Positions 25,143-33,224 of a stretch of 64,000 bases of DNA are shown in pieces. A program made the position numbers and the translations under genes. Within the stretch, counting starts at the first letter, position 1, and every line of letters begins with the position of its first letter. Source of the stretch: CBDCPI01 sp965220245 (lineage in GTDB: Bacteria; Chloroflexota; Dehalococcoidia; Lucifugimonadales; UBA3495); assembly GCA_965220245.1 (NCBI GenBank), contig CBDCPI010000006.1:62001-126000 (forward strand), written 5' to 3'. Under the pieces are notes generated by a model. It searched no databases and was not told the DNA's origin. It saw only the letters and a program-made list of their open reading frames with translations.

Positions 25143-26438
25143 ATGTCCAGGAAGGAGGATACTAACCTTGTCCCGCCTAGAAAAAGCTCCCAAGCCCCGG
25201 GTACTCCGGTGACCTTTCGGTTTCCGAGAACCGGCCGCCTTTATTTGGCGGCGTTAGCGGCGGGAGTGTTGTGCCTAGTCTTGGCAACTACCTGGACCGG
25301 CGCCGGCCACGCCCAAGAAGCGGTAACCATCAAGGGTATCGTGGAGAACGGCACGGAGGGGGCGGCCCTGCCGCCGGACCTCCGGGTGCTGCTACTGATT
25401 ACCGGCCCTGATGGCCGGTTAATTGCCACCGATCATACCGCCGCAACCGGAGAAGGCCGGTTCCGGTTTGAACAAGCGCCCAGGACGGATACCGGCTCCT
25501 ACGCCCTTAGTGTAGACTACGCCGACGTTTTCTACGGGGCTTCCTTCAGTCTTGAAGAGCTAGCTGACGAGGTCCGTCTGACCGTATACGAGCCAACCCA
25601 AGACGTGTCGATAATCCGAATCAAGAACCAAGTCATGGTGTTGGTCCGCGTAGACAAGAAAAGCCGCGAGGTAGCGGCCGTCGAGTTTGTGCGCTTGGTC
25701 AACGACAGCGACCGCACCCTGCTACCGGATGTGACGAGCGCCGGTATGCCAAGCTTTCTGCGATTCGCCCTCCCTCCCTTGGCCGAAGACCTTGATGTGG
25801 GCTCGGACCTTTCCGGCGGAGACATCGTTTCCATCGGCACCGGCTTCGCTCTCACCTCCCCGGTGGTTCCCGGAGACCACTTTGTAGAGTTTTCGTTCCG
25901 GTTCCCCTATCAAGAGGACTCCGTTTCCTACCGGCAGAGTTTGCCCCAAGGAGCGGACGTCTACCAAGTGATGCTACCCAAGGAATTCGCCGGAATCGAG
26001 GTCAGTCCTTTGCAGGCCCTGCCCGACGTTGAGGTCGAGGACGTGACCTACCAAGTTTGGGAGCAGCGGGGAATTGTACCCGGACAGGGTGTGGGCCTCC
26101 AGTTGACCGGACTGCCCCAACCCGGCTTGGGAGCAAGACTACAAAACTCGTTGGCCGATGGGACTCTCTGGCAAGTTGCAATCCCCGTCGCCTTGGGAGC
26201 GGCCTTCGCGGCGCTCTTGCTCTGGGGGGCGCTGAAACCCGGCCGGTGGGCGCCGGAGCCGGGCGGCGCTTCAGCAGTCGCTCCCGCTCCCGCCCCGGCA
26301 GACCGGGACCGGATTGTCCGGGAGATAGCGTCTCTGGACGAGGGGTTTCAATCAGGGGCCGTTACCGAGAACGACTACCGGCAACGGAGAGAGAGTTTGG
26401 TGGCCCAAGTCCTGGGGCCGGGCAACCAACTTGACTAA
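25143..26438 (+). CDS. Secreted, membrane-anchored protein in the cytochrome c maturation cluster
   Basis: 431 residues from the ATG at 25143; the open frame upstream lies in unrelated DNA. A signal/anchor helix (about 37-57) is followed by an extracytoplasmic beta-rich part starting VTIKGIVENGTEG, which looks like a carboxypeptidase-regulatory/CnaB-like domain. Then come about 200 residues of unknown fold, a C-terminal membrane helix (near 345-363), and a cytosolic tail with a short helical hairpin (EIASLDEGFQSGAVTENDYRQRRESL) resembling the tail helix of CcmI-like proteins. Its stop overlaps the TlpA start by 8 bp. Function unknown; a link to thioredoxin-dependent cytochrome assembly is inferred from position. 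Confidence 0.75.
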   Translation: MSRKEDTNLVPPRKSSQAPGTPVTFRFPRTGRLYLAALAAGVLCLVLATTWTGAGHAQEAVTIKGIVENGTEGAALPPDLRVLLLITGPDGRLIATDHTAATGEGRFRFEQAPRTDTGSYALSVDYADVFYGASFSLEELADEVRLTVYEPTQDVSIIRIKNQVMVLVRVDKKSREVAAVEFVRLVNDSDRTLLPDVTSAGMPSFLRFALPPLAEDLDVGSDLSGGDIVSIGTGFALTSPVVPGDHFVEFSFRFPYQEDSVSYRQSLPQGADVYQVMLPKEFAGIEVSPLQALPDVEVEDVTYQVWEQRGIVPGQGVGLQLTGLPQPGLGARLQNSLADGTLWQVAIPVALGAAFAALLLWGALKPGRWAPEPGGASAVAPAPAPADRDRIVREIASLDEGFQSGAVTENDYRQRRESLVAQVLGPGNQLD

Positions 26439-26985
26439 GCGAGGGTGGGTACTGCTAGGCGCTGCGGTCCCGGCGTTGGGGTTGATCGCCCTCCTCGCTT
26501 GGAGTTCGGTTAAGACCGGCGGTAGCCCCGGGGGAGTGAACCGGGAGTTTGGCGAGGTACAGGTAGAGGCGGGACGGGCTTCGGACTTCACCCTAGAGCT
26601 GTTCGACGGCAGTTCAATCACCTTGTCCCAACTACAGGGCAAGGTGGTGGTCTTGGATTTCTGGGCTTCTTGGTGCGGCCCGTGCCAGCAGGAAGCGCCC
26701 ATTCTGGCCGAGGTGTACCGGGAGCTAGAAGGCTCGAACGTCGAGTTTGTCGGCATCGACATTTGGGATGGCCGACAAGACGCCCTAAATCATATTAACC
26801 AGTTTGGCGTGCCTTACCCCAACGGCGCCGACAGCAACGGGACCATCGCCATCGACTACGGGGTACGCGGCATTCCGGAGAAGGTCTTCATCGACGCCCA
26901 AGGGGTAGTGGCCCGGAAATTCGTAGGCCCGATTGACGCCGGTTTACTGCATTCAGCCCTTGAGGATCTGAACAACGCTGATTAG
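26431..26985 (+). CDS. TlpA/ResA/CcmG-type thiol-disulfide oxidoreductase
   Basis: 184 residues: N-terminal anchor helix (about 6-25), then a periplasmic thioredoxin fold with the active site W81-C82-G-P-C85, an FWASWCGPCQQEAP stretch, and cis-Pro region VRGIPEKVFID. It starts with a TTG inside the end of the previous gene. CcmG/ResA proteins reduce the heme-binding cysteines of apocytochrome c, which fits the ccmH-ccmF cluster just upstream. It is the last intact gene before the mobile region. Confidence 0.9.
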   Translation: MTKRGWVLLGAAVPALGLIALLAWSSVKTGGSPGGVNREFGEVQVEAGRASDFTLELFDGSSITLSQLQGKVVVLDFWASWCGPCQQEAPILAEVYRELEGSNVEFVGIDIWDGRQDALNHINQFGVPYPNGADSNGTIAIDYGVRGIPEKVFIDAQGVVARKFVGPIDAGLLHSALEDLNNAD

Positions 26986-27082
26986 GTGTGCGTGCCAGCG
27001 ATGGCTAGAATCCTCGGGCACTCGACGAGCCGATATTACTTACTGATGTTACGCAGAAGAATAGGAAATGATAGATTACATC

Positions 27083-28182
27083 GGCTTTGTTGAATGAATG
27101 GGAGGTAGTGTTAAGCTGGAGGCATGAAGCGAACACCGCAAGCCTCCAAAGCTCGTCCCAAGAAACGCACCACCACCAGGAAATCCCAGTATCGGATACG
27201 TAACTGGCATGACTACAACGAAAGCCTGGTCCAGCGGGGTTCAATAACCCTATGGACCAGCGAAGAGGATATTGGGGCCTGGAAGCCCGACGGCCCCCGA
27301 AAGCGCGGTGGGCAGTTTCAGTATTCCGATGGAGCAATCCAGTGTCTGTTGATGGTGCGCAGCGTCTTCCACTTGACCCTGAGGGCTGCCGAAGGGTTTC
27401 TCCGGTCCGTGTTTCACTTGCTGGAGTGGGATTTGCCGGTGCCGGACTATACCACCCTCTGCAAGCGCGCCAAGCGCCTGGGGGTTTCCTTGCTCAGGAA
27501 AGCTGCTGGGCCCTTGCACCTGGTACTGGACAGCACCGGGTTGAAAGTCTTTGGGGAGGGAGAATGGAAGGTGCGTCAGCATGGCTATACCAAACGGCGC
27601 ACCTGGAGGAAGCTCCATCTAAGCGTGGACAGTGAAACCCAGGAGATCCAGGCCGTGGTACTGAGCGAGGCCAGCCTGGACGATGCGGGAGCGGTGCCCG
27701 AACTTCTGGACCAGAGCACCGGGTCAGTGGAGCAGGTGGGTGGCGATGGGGCCTACGACAAGATGGGGCTTACGACAAAAGGAAGGTATATGAGGGCTGC
27801 GCTGTCAGAGGTGTCAGGCGGGTAGCAATTCCACCTCGAAAGGATGCCCGTATCTGGCAGCATGGGAACTGTGCCGCCCCGCCCCTGGTGCGGGACGAGA
27901 ACCTGAGAAGGATTCGGAAGGTAGGACGTAAGCGGTGGAAACAAGAGTCGGGCTATCATCGGCGTTCCCTGGCCGAGACTGCCATGTTTCGGTTCAAGAC
28001 CATCTTTGGTTCCTATCTTCAGGCCAGGAAGTTACCGCAGCAGAAGGTGGAAGCCAAGGTAAAGTGTGCCGCTTTGAATCGGATGACCCACTTGGGAATG
28101 CCGGATAGCTATCGAGTAGCATAGCTCGATTCAAAGGGTGTTGGGACATTTCATGTGCTGCCAATATTCATGCAACAAAGCC
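27083..28182 (+). mobile_element. IS5-family (IS903 group) element nested in the outer IS
   Basis: Inverted ends GGCTTTGTTGAATGAAT (left) and GGCTTTGTTGCATGAAT (right, read inward), the known IS903-group end type. A perfect 9-bp target duplication GATTACATC flanks it at 27074-27082 and 28183-28191; 9 bp is the expected size for this group. Removing the element and one repeat restores an uninterrupted leader of the outer IS, ending one base before that transposase's ATG. Its own transposase is frameshifted. Confidence 0.9.
27124..28124 (+). pseudogene. IS903-like transposase disrupted by a 17-bp tandem duplication
   Basis: The first frame (27124-27825) carries the DDE start, VLDSTGLKVFGEGEW, and GDGAYDK. 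A 17-bp unit GATGGGGCCTACGACAA (27745-27761) is repeated at 27762-27778 with one substitution, and this shifts the frame. Deleting one copy restores GDGAYDKRKVYEGC and an open frame to VARIWQ-like and WKQESGYHRRSLAET (the E-containing box) and the stop at 28124, about 327 residues. The enzyme was thus intact until a short duplication. It was preceded by GGAGG. Confidence 0.9.
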
Positions 28183-28192
28183 GATTACATCT

Positions 28193-29267
28193 ATGGATAA
28201 ACAGATGTTAGAACTGTACACCGATTACCTGTTGAGTTCCTTTGGCGCCACCACCGCCACCGGGTTGTCATCCACACGGGTTGTCATCCACAGTGGAAGG
28301 GGCGGTCAGCCATGACCAGGTAACGCGCTTTCTATCTAGGGCAGACTATGACTCCAAAACCCTGTGGCAACAGGTCAAGCCAATGGTGCGCGCCATCGAA
28401 GACCCGGACGGGGCGCTGATCTTCGATGACACCATCGAGGAAAAGCCCTATACGGACGAGAACGAACTGATTAGCTGGCATTTCGACCATAGCAAGAACC
28501 GTTCCGTCAAGGGGATCAACCTGCTCAACTGCGTGTACTACGCCGGGGATGCAGCGGTTCCCGTGGCCTACGAACTGGTCCGAAAGCCGCTGGTGTATCA
28601 CGATGAGAAGACCGGCAGGCTCAAGTGCAAGAGCGAGGTCACCAAGAACGAACTCATGCGCCGGATGCTGCGAGTCTGCCAGCGCAATCAGTTGCAATAC
28701 CGCTACGTGCTGGCTGACAGTTGGTTTGCCGCCAAGGAGAACCTGGATTTCATACGCCAGGAACTGGACCGGCATTTCGTTGTTGCACTCAAGCCGAACC
28801 GGACGGCAGCACTGAGCTATGAAGGGAAACTTCAGGGCAACTTCTCCCGCATAGACTCGCTGGAGTTGCCGGAACACCAAGCGGTGCAGTGCTGGCTGAG
28901 GGGGTTGGATTTTCCGGTCCAACTCGTTCGCCAGGTCTTTACAAACAAGGATGGCAGCACCGGGACATTGTATCTGGCCTCAAGCGATCTGGACTGTGAT
29001 GGACCAACCATCTGCGGGATCTGCCAGAAACGGTGGAAAGTGGAGACCTTTCATAAGACGCTCAAGTCCAATGCCGCCCTGGCCAAGTCGCCTACCCGGA
29101 CGGAGCGCACCCAGAGCAACCACTGTTTCATGTCCATCTATGCGGCCTTCCGGTTGGAAGGACTCCGGTTGAAGCACGGAGTGAACCACTTTGCCTTGAG
29201 AGCCCGGCTCTATCTCCAGTCCATTCGCCATGCTTTCAATGAACTCCAACTCCTTAAGGCTGCGTAA
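28193..29267 (+). pseudogene. Outer IS transposase disrupted by a 16-bp tandem duplication
   Basis: Start ATG at 28193 (MDKQMLELYTDYLLSSF). A 16-bp unit CGGGTTGTCATCCACA (28261-28276) is repeated exactly at 28277-28292 and shifts the frame after about 28 codons. Removing one copy joins ATTATGLSS directly to TVEGAVSHDQVTRFL. The rest is an intact DDE transposase: LIFDDTIEEKPY, YVLADSWFAAKENL, and the Glu box RWKVETFHKTLKS. The long open frame from 28242 therefore lacks its true N-terminus. Confidence 0.88.
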
Positions 29268-29275
29268 CATCAGAT

Positions 29276-29589
29276 ACCAAGAACGGCCGCCCAGTCTCGC
29301 GGCTGGTGCCCTACAGGGAGAATCCAAAGAGCCTCTTTGGTATCGATAAGGGTAGATTCCAGATACTAAACCAATACCAAGGTGGGATGTGCATTTCGGG
29401 GGTTTTGACGAGGATCGAAAGGACTCTACGGCACCTCATATCACCCTTAGGCCCCAACCTGGTGGGCACCGACAGGGCGTTCTGGCGATATGTACATTTC
29501 ACCTTGGCTTTAGTTTAGGTGACATCTCCGAGCCCATCAACGTTGAATGGGACGCGGTGACCGGCAAGAACTGGGACGGCCTGCTTTGA
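29276..29589 (+). pseudogene. Phd/YefM-type antitoxin fragment split by a MITE
   Basis: Directly after the outer IS end the frame reads TKNGRPVSRLVPYRENP and KSLFGIDKGRFQIL. After 149 bp of inserted DNA plus a duplicated TA it resumes as GDISEPINVEWDAVTG and KNWDGLL-stop. Joined, this is the C-terminal two thirds of a Phd-type antitoxin, of the sort that partners PIN toxins. The N-terminus is missing at the IS junction. The stop overlaps the toxin start (TTGA), the usual arrangement. Confidence 0.82.
29367..29517. mobile_element. 149-bp MITE inserted in the antitoxin, TA target duplication
   Basis: Ends read inward: AACCAATACCAAGGTGGGA on the left and AACTAAAGCCAAGGTGAAA on the right, each flanked by TA (29367-29368 and 29516-29517). 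Precise removal with one TA restores CAG-ATA-CTA-GGT-GAC, in frame with the antitoxin. A TA duplication points to mobilisation by an IS630/Tc1-type transposase; a degraded IS630 gene is present at 7686. It has no coding capacity. Confidence 0.85.
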
Positions 29590-29983
29590 TCCTTCTCGAT
29601 ACGCAGGTGATGCTGTGGTTGAGATTGGGTGACCCGAGATTGGGACCAGGCGCTCGGCGCGGGATTGATCAGGCGTGGCACTCGGCTGGAGTTGGAGTCT
29701 CTGCAATTTCGTTCTGGGAAGTGGCAATGCTGAAGGACAAGGGGCGGATTGTCTTCCCGGAGGATGTGGGATTGTGGCGTCGAGAGCAATTGGGCCAGGG
29801 AGTGGTGGAAATTCCTGTTGACGGAGAGATTGGCATCCGGGCAGTGAACTTGGTGGACTTCCATCCCGACCCGGCGGACCGCCTCATCGTCGCCACCGCG
29901 TTGGGTGGACACCAACTTATACCGCGGACCGGCGGATTCTCGACTGGCCCGGCCCGCTGGGGCGGCTGGACGCAACCAAGTGA
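29586..29983 (+). pseudogene. PIN-domain toxin (VapC-like) with a C-terminal frameshift
   Basis: Start TTG at 29586 overlaps the antitoxin stop. The PIN fold is clear: ILLDTQVMLWL (first Asp), SAISFWEVAML (Glu), then DFHPDPADRLIVATAL (two Asp). After GGHQL the frame is off by one: a base is missing in what should be CTTATAACC. Restored, it continues TADRRILDWPGPLGRL and stops at 29983. As it stands the frame runs on to 30116, through the antisense of the tRNA-Arg gene, giving a nonsense tail. PIN proteins are Mg-dependent RNases. All four acidic residues precede the lesion. Confidence 0.85.
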
Positions 29984-30074
29984 AGATGAACTCTGCGCCC
30001 TGAAGACTCTGGAAAATAGCTGTCCGCAAAGGGCGGCATTTCGTAGACGACGGACAGCTAATTCGTATCTGAGG

Positions 30075-30151
30075 TGGCGTCCCAGGCAGGATTCGAACCC
30101 GCGACCCGCTGCTTAGAAGGCAGCCGCTCTGTCCACCTGAGCTACTGGGAC
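30075..30151 (-). tRNA. tRNA-Arg (anticodon TCT)
   Basis: The cloverleaf folds by eye: acceptor GTCCCAG/CTGGGAC, D-arm GCTC..GAGC, anticodon stem GCTGC/GCAGC with loop CTTCTAA (anticodon TCT), T-arm GCGGG TTCGAAT CCTGC. The terminal CCA is encoded (30077-30075). It reads AGA codons. It is a possible insertion hotspot: the damaged toxin-antitoxin/IS region begins right after its 3' end. Confidence 0.95.
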
Positions 30152-30349
30152 AACCGAGGTCAAGTTCCCACTCCGACCTATTAGAAGTGGTGGCCCACGA
30201 AATCTATCTTACGGAGCGACCTTTTCTAGTGTCAAGCTGGCCAGACCTATAGAGTATGCGTCAAGGTTTCGCGGACACCATTTGGAAGTACCCTGAGGTT
30301 AGGTCCAATCCCGTATCTGGGCGCGAAAACCTGACGGGCACCCCTCACA

Positions 30350-30531
30350 CAGGGTCTTTTCATTGTCACCCCGAACGCTGTCACCCCGAACGCTTTTCAT
30401 TGTCACCCCGAACGCAGTGAGGGGTCTAAAATCCCTCTGGAAAGGCGAAGTTGACCCCAGTAAGAATTTTAGATTCCTCGCGCTGCTCGGAATGACAGAA
30501 AGGAGGCTCAGAATGAGAATGAAAAGGCCTT
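30350..30531. repeat. MITE-like repeat, CAGGGCCTTTTCA ends (copy 2)
   Basis: Ends AGGGTCTTTTCATT (30351) and AATGAAAAGGCCT (ending 30530). The core is the TGTCACCCCGAACGCAGTGAGG type palindrome with its mirror CCTCGCGCTGCTCGGAATGACA. At the left, TGTCACCCCGAACGC occurs three times (from 30364, 30379 and 30401), a small expansion. The gap 30152-30768 contains this repeat and no gene I can support. Confidence 0.75.
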
Positions 30532-30768
30532 GCCCCTCGCGGCTTTCCGGTTTGCGTTCCCGGTGAGGCTCTGTCAGAATAGAATTTTCTTAGTCCATTG
30601 AGAGCTTGGAGGTCACCTAGGGCTAATCTTGCCTTTCCGTCCGGCGGCGGGCGCTGCGGCTTCAGTAATCGGAGCGGCGGGAGAGTCCTGGCATTTGGCG
30701 CCGTGCCTATGGATAGGTCTCAAGAGTGCAAAAGCTAGTACAGCCAAGCTGCCTCGGAGTAAAGTCCA

Positions 30769-31719
30769 ATGGCTGATGAATTAGTCGTATTTCAAGAAAA
30801 ACCACCGGCCAAATACTTGATAGCCGGTTGGCGGCGACAGTGGTCGGACGGCGGAGAGATTTCGAGCGGTCTGCCCCGGTATCTCATCGACCAGACCAAT
30901 GCCAAGCGCATCGGGCAAATGGGCCTTGAGGTATCTAAGCTGTGTTACCCGTTCCAAGTGCCCGGCACCCATGACTTGTACCGGCCCAGGATCGCTTACC
31001 AGGACGGTCTTCCCAGCGAGGAAATGCGGCGAGAGAACCTTTTCTACGACGCCGGCGACGGCTTGATCATCTTCCGGGGAGAAGAACCGTGGTTCCGCAT
31101 TGACGTCTATGGCCAAGCGTTCTTCCAGGCGCTTGAGGAACTAGGGGTTACCAGCACCGTGGCGGTGGAAGGCTATAATGGCGCGGCCCCGCCAGACTTG
31201 GAACGAAGCGTCAACTGCATCTACAGCCATGCCCACATGAAGACCTGGCTGGAGAAATTCGGAATGCGGTTTTCCAACTACGGCGCCCAAGGCCGGAGCG
31301 GGCCGACCATCGGTATGGCTTTGGTTACCTTGGCCCATTTCCAATACCCGCAATTCGAAATGTTTCGGGTGGGCGCGTTGGCCCCCATGTTCCCCTTTCT
31401 CACCAGCAAGAATGAACCGGTGGGTATCACCAAGGACCACCGGGCCTACTATGACATAATGCGGAGGATCAAGGCGATGTTCAACTTGGACCTAAGTTTG
31501 TCCGAGTTGTTGACTCTGGGCGAGGCCGACTGCCGACGCTTGGAGGAATCTCTGGAGAATATCGCGTCCACGAACCCGCAAGCTAAGCAGGTTATCGAAC
31601 GGGCCAGGGCCGATTACAACTTCACGCCTTTCGAAGAGGCGGTGGAGTTGGACCCGGCGCTGGACCAGACCCTGGAGGACATCCTCAGGAATTTCCCGGA
31701 CGACCCCAGCCAAAGCTGA
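30769..31719 (+). CDS. PAC2-family protein
   Basis: 316 residues, the usual size of bacterial PAC2 (proteasome-assembly-chaperone-2-like) proteins. Typical features are LIAGWRRQWSDGG, GDGLIIFRGEEPW, a VAVEGYNGAAPP stretch and NYGAQGRSGPTIGMAL, followed by an alpha-helical tail (EADCRRLEESLENI). The family is ATP-grasp-associated in some bacteria and linked to proteasome assembly in others; no enzymatic role is established. It stands alone, between tRNA-Arg and an IS701 element. Confidence 0.8.
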   Translation: MADELVVFQEKPPAKYLIAGWRRQWSDGGEISSGLPRYLIDQTNAKRIGQMGLEVSKLCYPFQVPGTHDLYRPRIAYQDGLPSEEMRRENLFYDAGDGLIIFRGEEPWFRIDVYGQAFFQALEELGVTSTVAVEGYNGAAPPDLERSVNCIYSHAHMKTWLEKFGMRFSNYGAQGRSGPTIGMALVTLAHFQYPQFEMFRVGALAPMFPFLTSKNEPVGITKDHRAYYDIMRRIKAMFNLDLSLSELLTLGEADCRRLEESLENIASTNPQAKQVIERARADYNFTPFEEAVELDPALDQTLEDILRNFPDDPSQS

Positions 31720-31754
31720 CGTCCCCGGAGCACCAAGTCCCGACTGGGTCCTAG

Positions 31755-33212
31755 TATTACAACGACGGTTGGGATGCTAGGATGACGGGGTAGTTGGGGA
31801 AGGCTTGGGCAAGTGAGGCAGGGAAGTGGATGCTGCGGTTTTCGAGCAGGTGTACGGGACCTTTCAGGATTTTCACGCTTACTTCGCTCCGCTGTTTGGC
31901 CGCAGGGAAGCGCGGGACCACAGCCGCCATTACCTCCAGGCTCTCCTGGTACAGTCCGGGGAGCGGCGCAACGCCGAGAATCTGTCGGAGACGGTTCCGG
32001 CGTCAGCCAGGGTGATGCAGCGGTTTCTCGCTGAATCCCCCTGGGATGACGACACAGTCATAGGACGCCTTCAAGAGTACTTGGGACCCCGGCTGGGACA
32101 TCCGGATGCGGTGTGGGTGCTGGACGGCAGCGACTTCCCGAAGCAGGGCAGGAAGTCCGTGGGAGTGGCCCGTCAGTATTGCGGGAGGCTGGGCAAGGTG
32201 GCCAGCTGCCAGGCCGGAATGTTCCTCGCCTACGTCAGCCCGCTGGGACGGGCCCTGGTGGACAAACGGCTTTATCTGCCGGAGAGCTGGACCTCGGACC
32301 AAGACCGGTGTGAGGCGGCGGGGGTTCCGGAGGAGAGGCAGGGCTACCAGTCGAAGACCCAATTGGCGCTGAAGATGGTGGAGCGGGCCTTGGAGCGGGG
32401 ACATCTGAGGGCCGGATGGGTTGCGGGAGACGACGCCTTCGGGATGTCGCCGTCCTTCCGTGAGGGACTGGCGGCGCTGGGGATGCGCTACGTGCTGGAC
32501 GTTCCCGGCGGCACCACGGTCTGGCCGCTGGAGCCAGCCTGGACCAGGCCGGAGCATCAGGGATTCGGGCGTCCCCGCAAACCCAAGTTGCGAGACGGTC
32601 AGCGCCGGACCATGGAGGAGCGCAGCGATGAATTGCCGGAGGAGGCCTGGCGTGAGATTACGGTGGCCGAGGGAAGCCAGGGTCCCCGCAGCTACCTGTT
32701 CAGCGCTCAGAGGGTGCGTCCAACCAGCAGGCGGAAGCCTGGCGAAATCCACTGGGCCATTTACCGCCGGAACCTGGACGGCAGCGAGCCCCGCTACTAC
32801 CTGTCCAACGATCCGGAGGATACTCCCCTGGAGACCCTGGCATACGTGGGTGGCTCCCGGTGGCGCATAGAAACGGAGTTCGAGACGGAAAAGAGCAACG
32901 TGGGGCTGGACGAGTACGAGACCCGCACCTGGGCGGGATGGCATCATCACGTCGCCCTGTGCCTGCTGGGCGGAGCGTTTCTCCTGAGCCTGCAACAGGC
33001 TTGGGGGGGAAAAGATGCCCCGGATCACGAGACCGCAGGTCTACCGGGTGGTGCGGGAGATGCTGCCCCGGGAACGGTTCGGGCCGGCTGAACTGCTGCG
33101 GTGGCTGGAGGAGACGCAAGAATGCAACGAGCGGGCCAGACACTCCCATGCCAAGCGTCGAGCCGCCCTTCGTGCCTCCCCACACGTCCCTCCTTGAACC
33201 GTCGTTGTAATA
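31755..33212 (+). mobile_element. IS701-family element with CTAG target duplication
   Basis: Perfect 16-bp inverted ends TATTACAACGACGGTT (31755-31770 and 33197-33212). A 4-bp target duplication CTAG flanks both sides (31751-31754, 33213-33216), matching the YTAR duplications known for IS701. The element is 1458 bp and holds one transposase gene. It landed between the PAC2 gene and the 3' end of the PhnD-like gene, 9 bp from the latter's stop. Structurally it is the most complete mobile element here. Confidence 0.93.
31826..33091 (+). CDS. IS701-family transposase, C-terminus shifted out of frame
   Basis: 421 residues from a GTG. The DDE fold is complete: VWVLDGSDFPKQG (first Asp), AGWVAGDDAFGMS (second Asp), and RWRIETEFETEKSNVG (Glu). 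A run of seven G (33003-33009) before AAAA puts the last part out of frame. With six G the protein would continue as EKMPRITRPQVYRVV and LLRWLEETQECNERARHSH, to 33197 (about 456 residues), which is the normal family ending. The catalytic core is before the shift, so activity is possible. Polymerase slippage on G7 could also restore the frame. Confidence 0.85.
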   Translation: MDAAVFEQVYGTFQDFHAYFAPLFGRREARDHSRHYLQALLVQSGERRNAENLSETVPASARVMQRFLAESPWDDDTVIGRLQEYLGPRLGHPDAVWVLDGSDFPKQGRKSVGVARQYCGRLGKVASCQAGMFLAYVSPLGRALVDKRLYLPESWTSDQDRCEAAGVPEERQGYQSKTQLALKMVERALERGHLRAGWVAGDDAFGMSPSFREGLAALGMRYVLDVPGGTTVWPLEPAWTRPEHQGFGRPRKPKLRDGQRRTMEERSDELPEEAWREITVAEGSQGPRSYLFSAQRVRPTSRRKPGEIHWAIYRRNLDGSEPRYYLSNDPEDTPLETLAYVGGSRWRIETEFETEKSNVGLDEYETRTWAGWHHHVALCLLGGAFLLSLQQAWGGKDAPDHETAGLPGGAGDAAPGTVRAG

Positions 33213-33224
33213 CTAGACGAGGGA

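Larger units (their letters stand above)
27043..29273 (+). mobile_element. Outer IS element (IS4/IS701-type DDE), interrupted by an IS903-like element
   Basis: Perfect 14-bp inverted ends CTGATGTTACGCAG (27043-27056) and its complement (29260-29273). The transposase stop TAA lies within the right end. An IS903-like element sits inside the short left leader, between the left end and the transposase start. Without that insert the element would be about 1.1 kb. No matching target duplication is obvious, so the insertion site may have been altered. It lands within a Phd-type antitoxin gene. Confidence 0.8.

Noticed and set aside
26986..27042. ILGHSTSRYY-like peptide resembling the C-terminal box of tyrosine recombinases
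   Set aside because: Only about ten residues, no upstream integrase sequence, and a stop soon after. Not supportable.
30364..30415. CRISPR-like array of TGTCACCCCGAACGC units
   Set aside because: Only three units with irregular spacers, inside a known palindromic repeat type. No cas genes are present in the window.
33003..33014. Programmed -1 frameshift at G-GGA-AAA in the IS701 transposase
   Set aside because: The family C-terminus is in the +1 frame, not -1, so the canonical heptamer does not produce it.
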